Positions 5,984 through 6,358 of a DNA stretch of 6,358 bases are shown here, in pieces. The position numbers and the translations under genes are program-made. Position 1 is the first letter of the stretch. The number at the start of each line of letters is the position of its first letter. The DNA is from Selenomonadaceae bacterium (GTDB lineage: Bacteria > Bacillota > Negativicutes > Selenomonadales > Selenomonadaceae): positions 1 through 6,358 of the forward strand of contig JAFXOC010000463.1 of the NCBI GenBank assembly GCA_017529085.1, in the 5' to 3' direction. Under the pieces are notes generated by a model, which saw only the letters and a program-made list of their open reading frames with translations, was not told where the DNA came from and did not search any database.

Positions 5984-6037
5984 CTTCTTTCTTTCTCTTT
6001 TTCTTTTTTACAAAAAAGCAAAAGAGAAAGAAAGAAG
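5984..6037. repeat. Purine/pyrimidine inverted repeat, copy 2
   Basis: A 26-nt pyrimidine arm (5984-6009) is complementary at 25 of 26 positions to the right arm (6012-6037), around an AC centre. The shared core with copy 1 (2436-2489) is CTTTTTTACAAAAAAG, followed by purines ending AAAGAAAGAAG. It lies between the RND terminator and the start of the membrane-protein gene, in that gene's upstream region on the minus strand. It could therefore form a cruciform or an RNA hairpin in the leader. No protein should be read through it, although open frames cross it. Confidence 0.75.
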
Positions 6038-6050
6038 ATTTTTCTAAACT

Positions 6051-6078
6051 AAAATCCCCGCAACAAACTGCGGGGATT
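6051..6078 (-). terminator. Rho-independent terminator of the RND transporter gene
   Basis: In the minus-strand transcript, AATCCCCGCA (6069-6078 complement) pairs perfectly over 10 bp with TGCGGGGATT (6053-6062 complement) around a 6-nt loop. It runs directly into a TTTT tract (6051-6054) and more T-rich sequence. It starts 5 nt after the stop codon at 6083. This is a textbook intrinsic terminator and separates the RND gene from the membrane-protein gene downstream. Confidence 0.88.
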
Positions 6079-6082
6079 GTTT

Positions 6083-6358
6083 TTACATATAATCCGTAGC
6101 TCTTCTCTTTCTTGCTTTTTTCACAGTACCCAATTTTGCCGCAATCCACTGAGTTATTACGAAGAAAACGGGTATTAGGAAAATACCGAGCGCCGTTGTA
6201 AAGAGCATACCGCCCACAACGGCGACGCCCATGCCGTTCCTGGCTGCCGCGCCCGCGCCGCTAGCTATGGCAAGGGGCAGGCACCCGATGATGAACGCAA
6301 AGGATGTCATGAGGATCGGGCGGAGACGCAGCCCCGCTGCCTCAATGGCCGCCTTTAC
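6083..6358 (-). CDS. RND efflux transporter (HAE1/AcrB family), C-terminal fragment
   Basis: Only the last 91 residues are in the window; the gene continues past the right edge. The fragment holds the hallmark RLRPILMTSFAFIIGCLPLA (11-30) before and through the eleventh membrane helix, then SGAGAAARNGMG (32-43), and the last helix with GGMLFTTALGIFLIPVFFVI, ending in a basic tail. This is the C-terminal signature of hydrophobe/amphiphile (HAE1) RND pumps such as AcrB or MexB, inner-membrane proton antiporters that export drugs, bile salts or other amphiphiles through a periplasmic adaptor and an outer-membrane channel. Substrate range cannot be read from this part. The base composition is more GC-rich than the gene downstream. 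Confidence 0.93.
   Translation of the reverse strand, partial: VKAAIEAAGLRLRPILMTSFAFIIGCLPLAIASGAGAAARNGMGVAVVGGMLFTTALGIFLIPVFFVITQWIAAKLGTVKKARKRRATDYM

Noticed and set aside
5961..6149. Minus-strand 62-residue frame with lysine-rich tail
   Set aside because: It overlaps the RND gene in another frame, crosses its terminator and then translates the purine/pyrimidine repeat.

Overview
The window looks like an ordinary, housekeeping-rich piece of a diderm bacterium with moderate to low GC. MlaE and an RND (HAE1-type) pump imply an outer membrane. The FakA/YloV-like protein, the RNase H1 with an N-terminal hybrid-binding domain and the DUF6020-like membrane protein are typical of Firmicutes. 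A diderm Firmicute such as a member of the Negativicutes would fit both sets, but that is an inference from gene content. Both window edges cut through genes or their control regions.

Layout. At 1-105 the minus strand carries a promoter-like sequence, a short leader and a strong Shine-Dalgarno plus ATG for a gene that leaves the window on the left. From about 139 to 1095 (+) lies dxr of the MEP isoprenoid pathway, without its NADPH-binding N-terminus. A folded 71-bp spacer (1098-1168) leads to a FakA/YloV-like DhaL-family protein (1192-2433, +) that keeps the family fold but lacks the catalytic DGDTGTN motif and the C-terminal domain. A convergent mlaE (2494-3258, -) follows. RNase H1 (+) lies at 3577-4230, then a large AT-rich multi-pass membrane protein (4324-5940, -), then the last 91 residues of an RND efflux transporter (6083-6358, -) with a good intrinsic terminator.

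The genes do not form an obvious pathway. Only dxr and the FakA-like gene could be co-transcribed. mlaE stands without mlaF or mlaD here, and no fakB lies next to the FakA-like gene.

The most unusual aspect is between the genes: each of the five intergenic gaps carries a fold-back sequence. There are two copies of a homopurine/homopyrimidine inverted repeat (2436-2489 and 5984-6037), a 185-bp fold-back with matching 10-bp termini (3321-3505), a 96-bp fold-back bounded by TTAA (4232-4327), and the GC-rich spacer before the FakA-like gene. No transposase, CRISPR array, tRNA, rRNA or recognisable defence or biosynthetic system was found.
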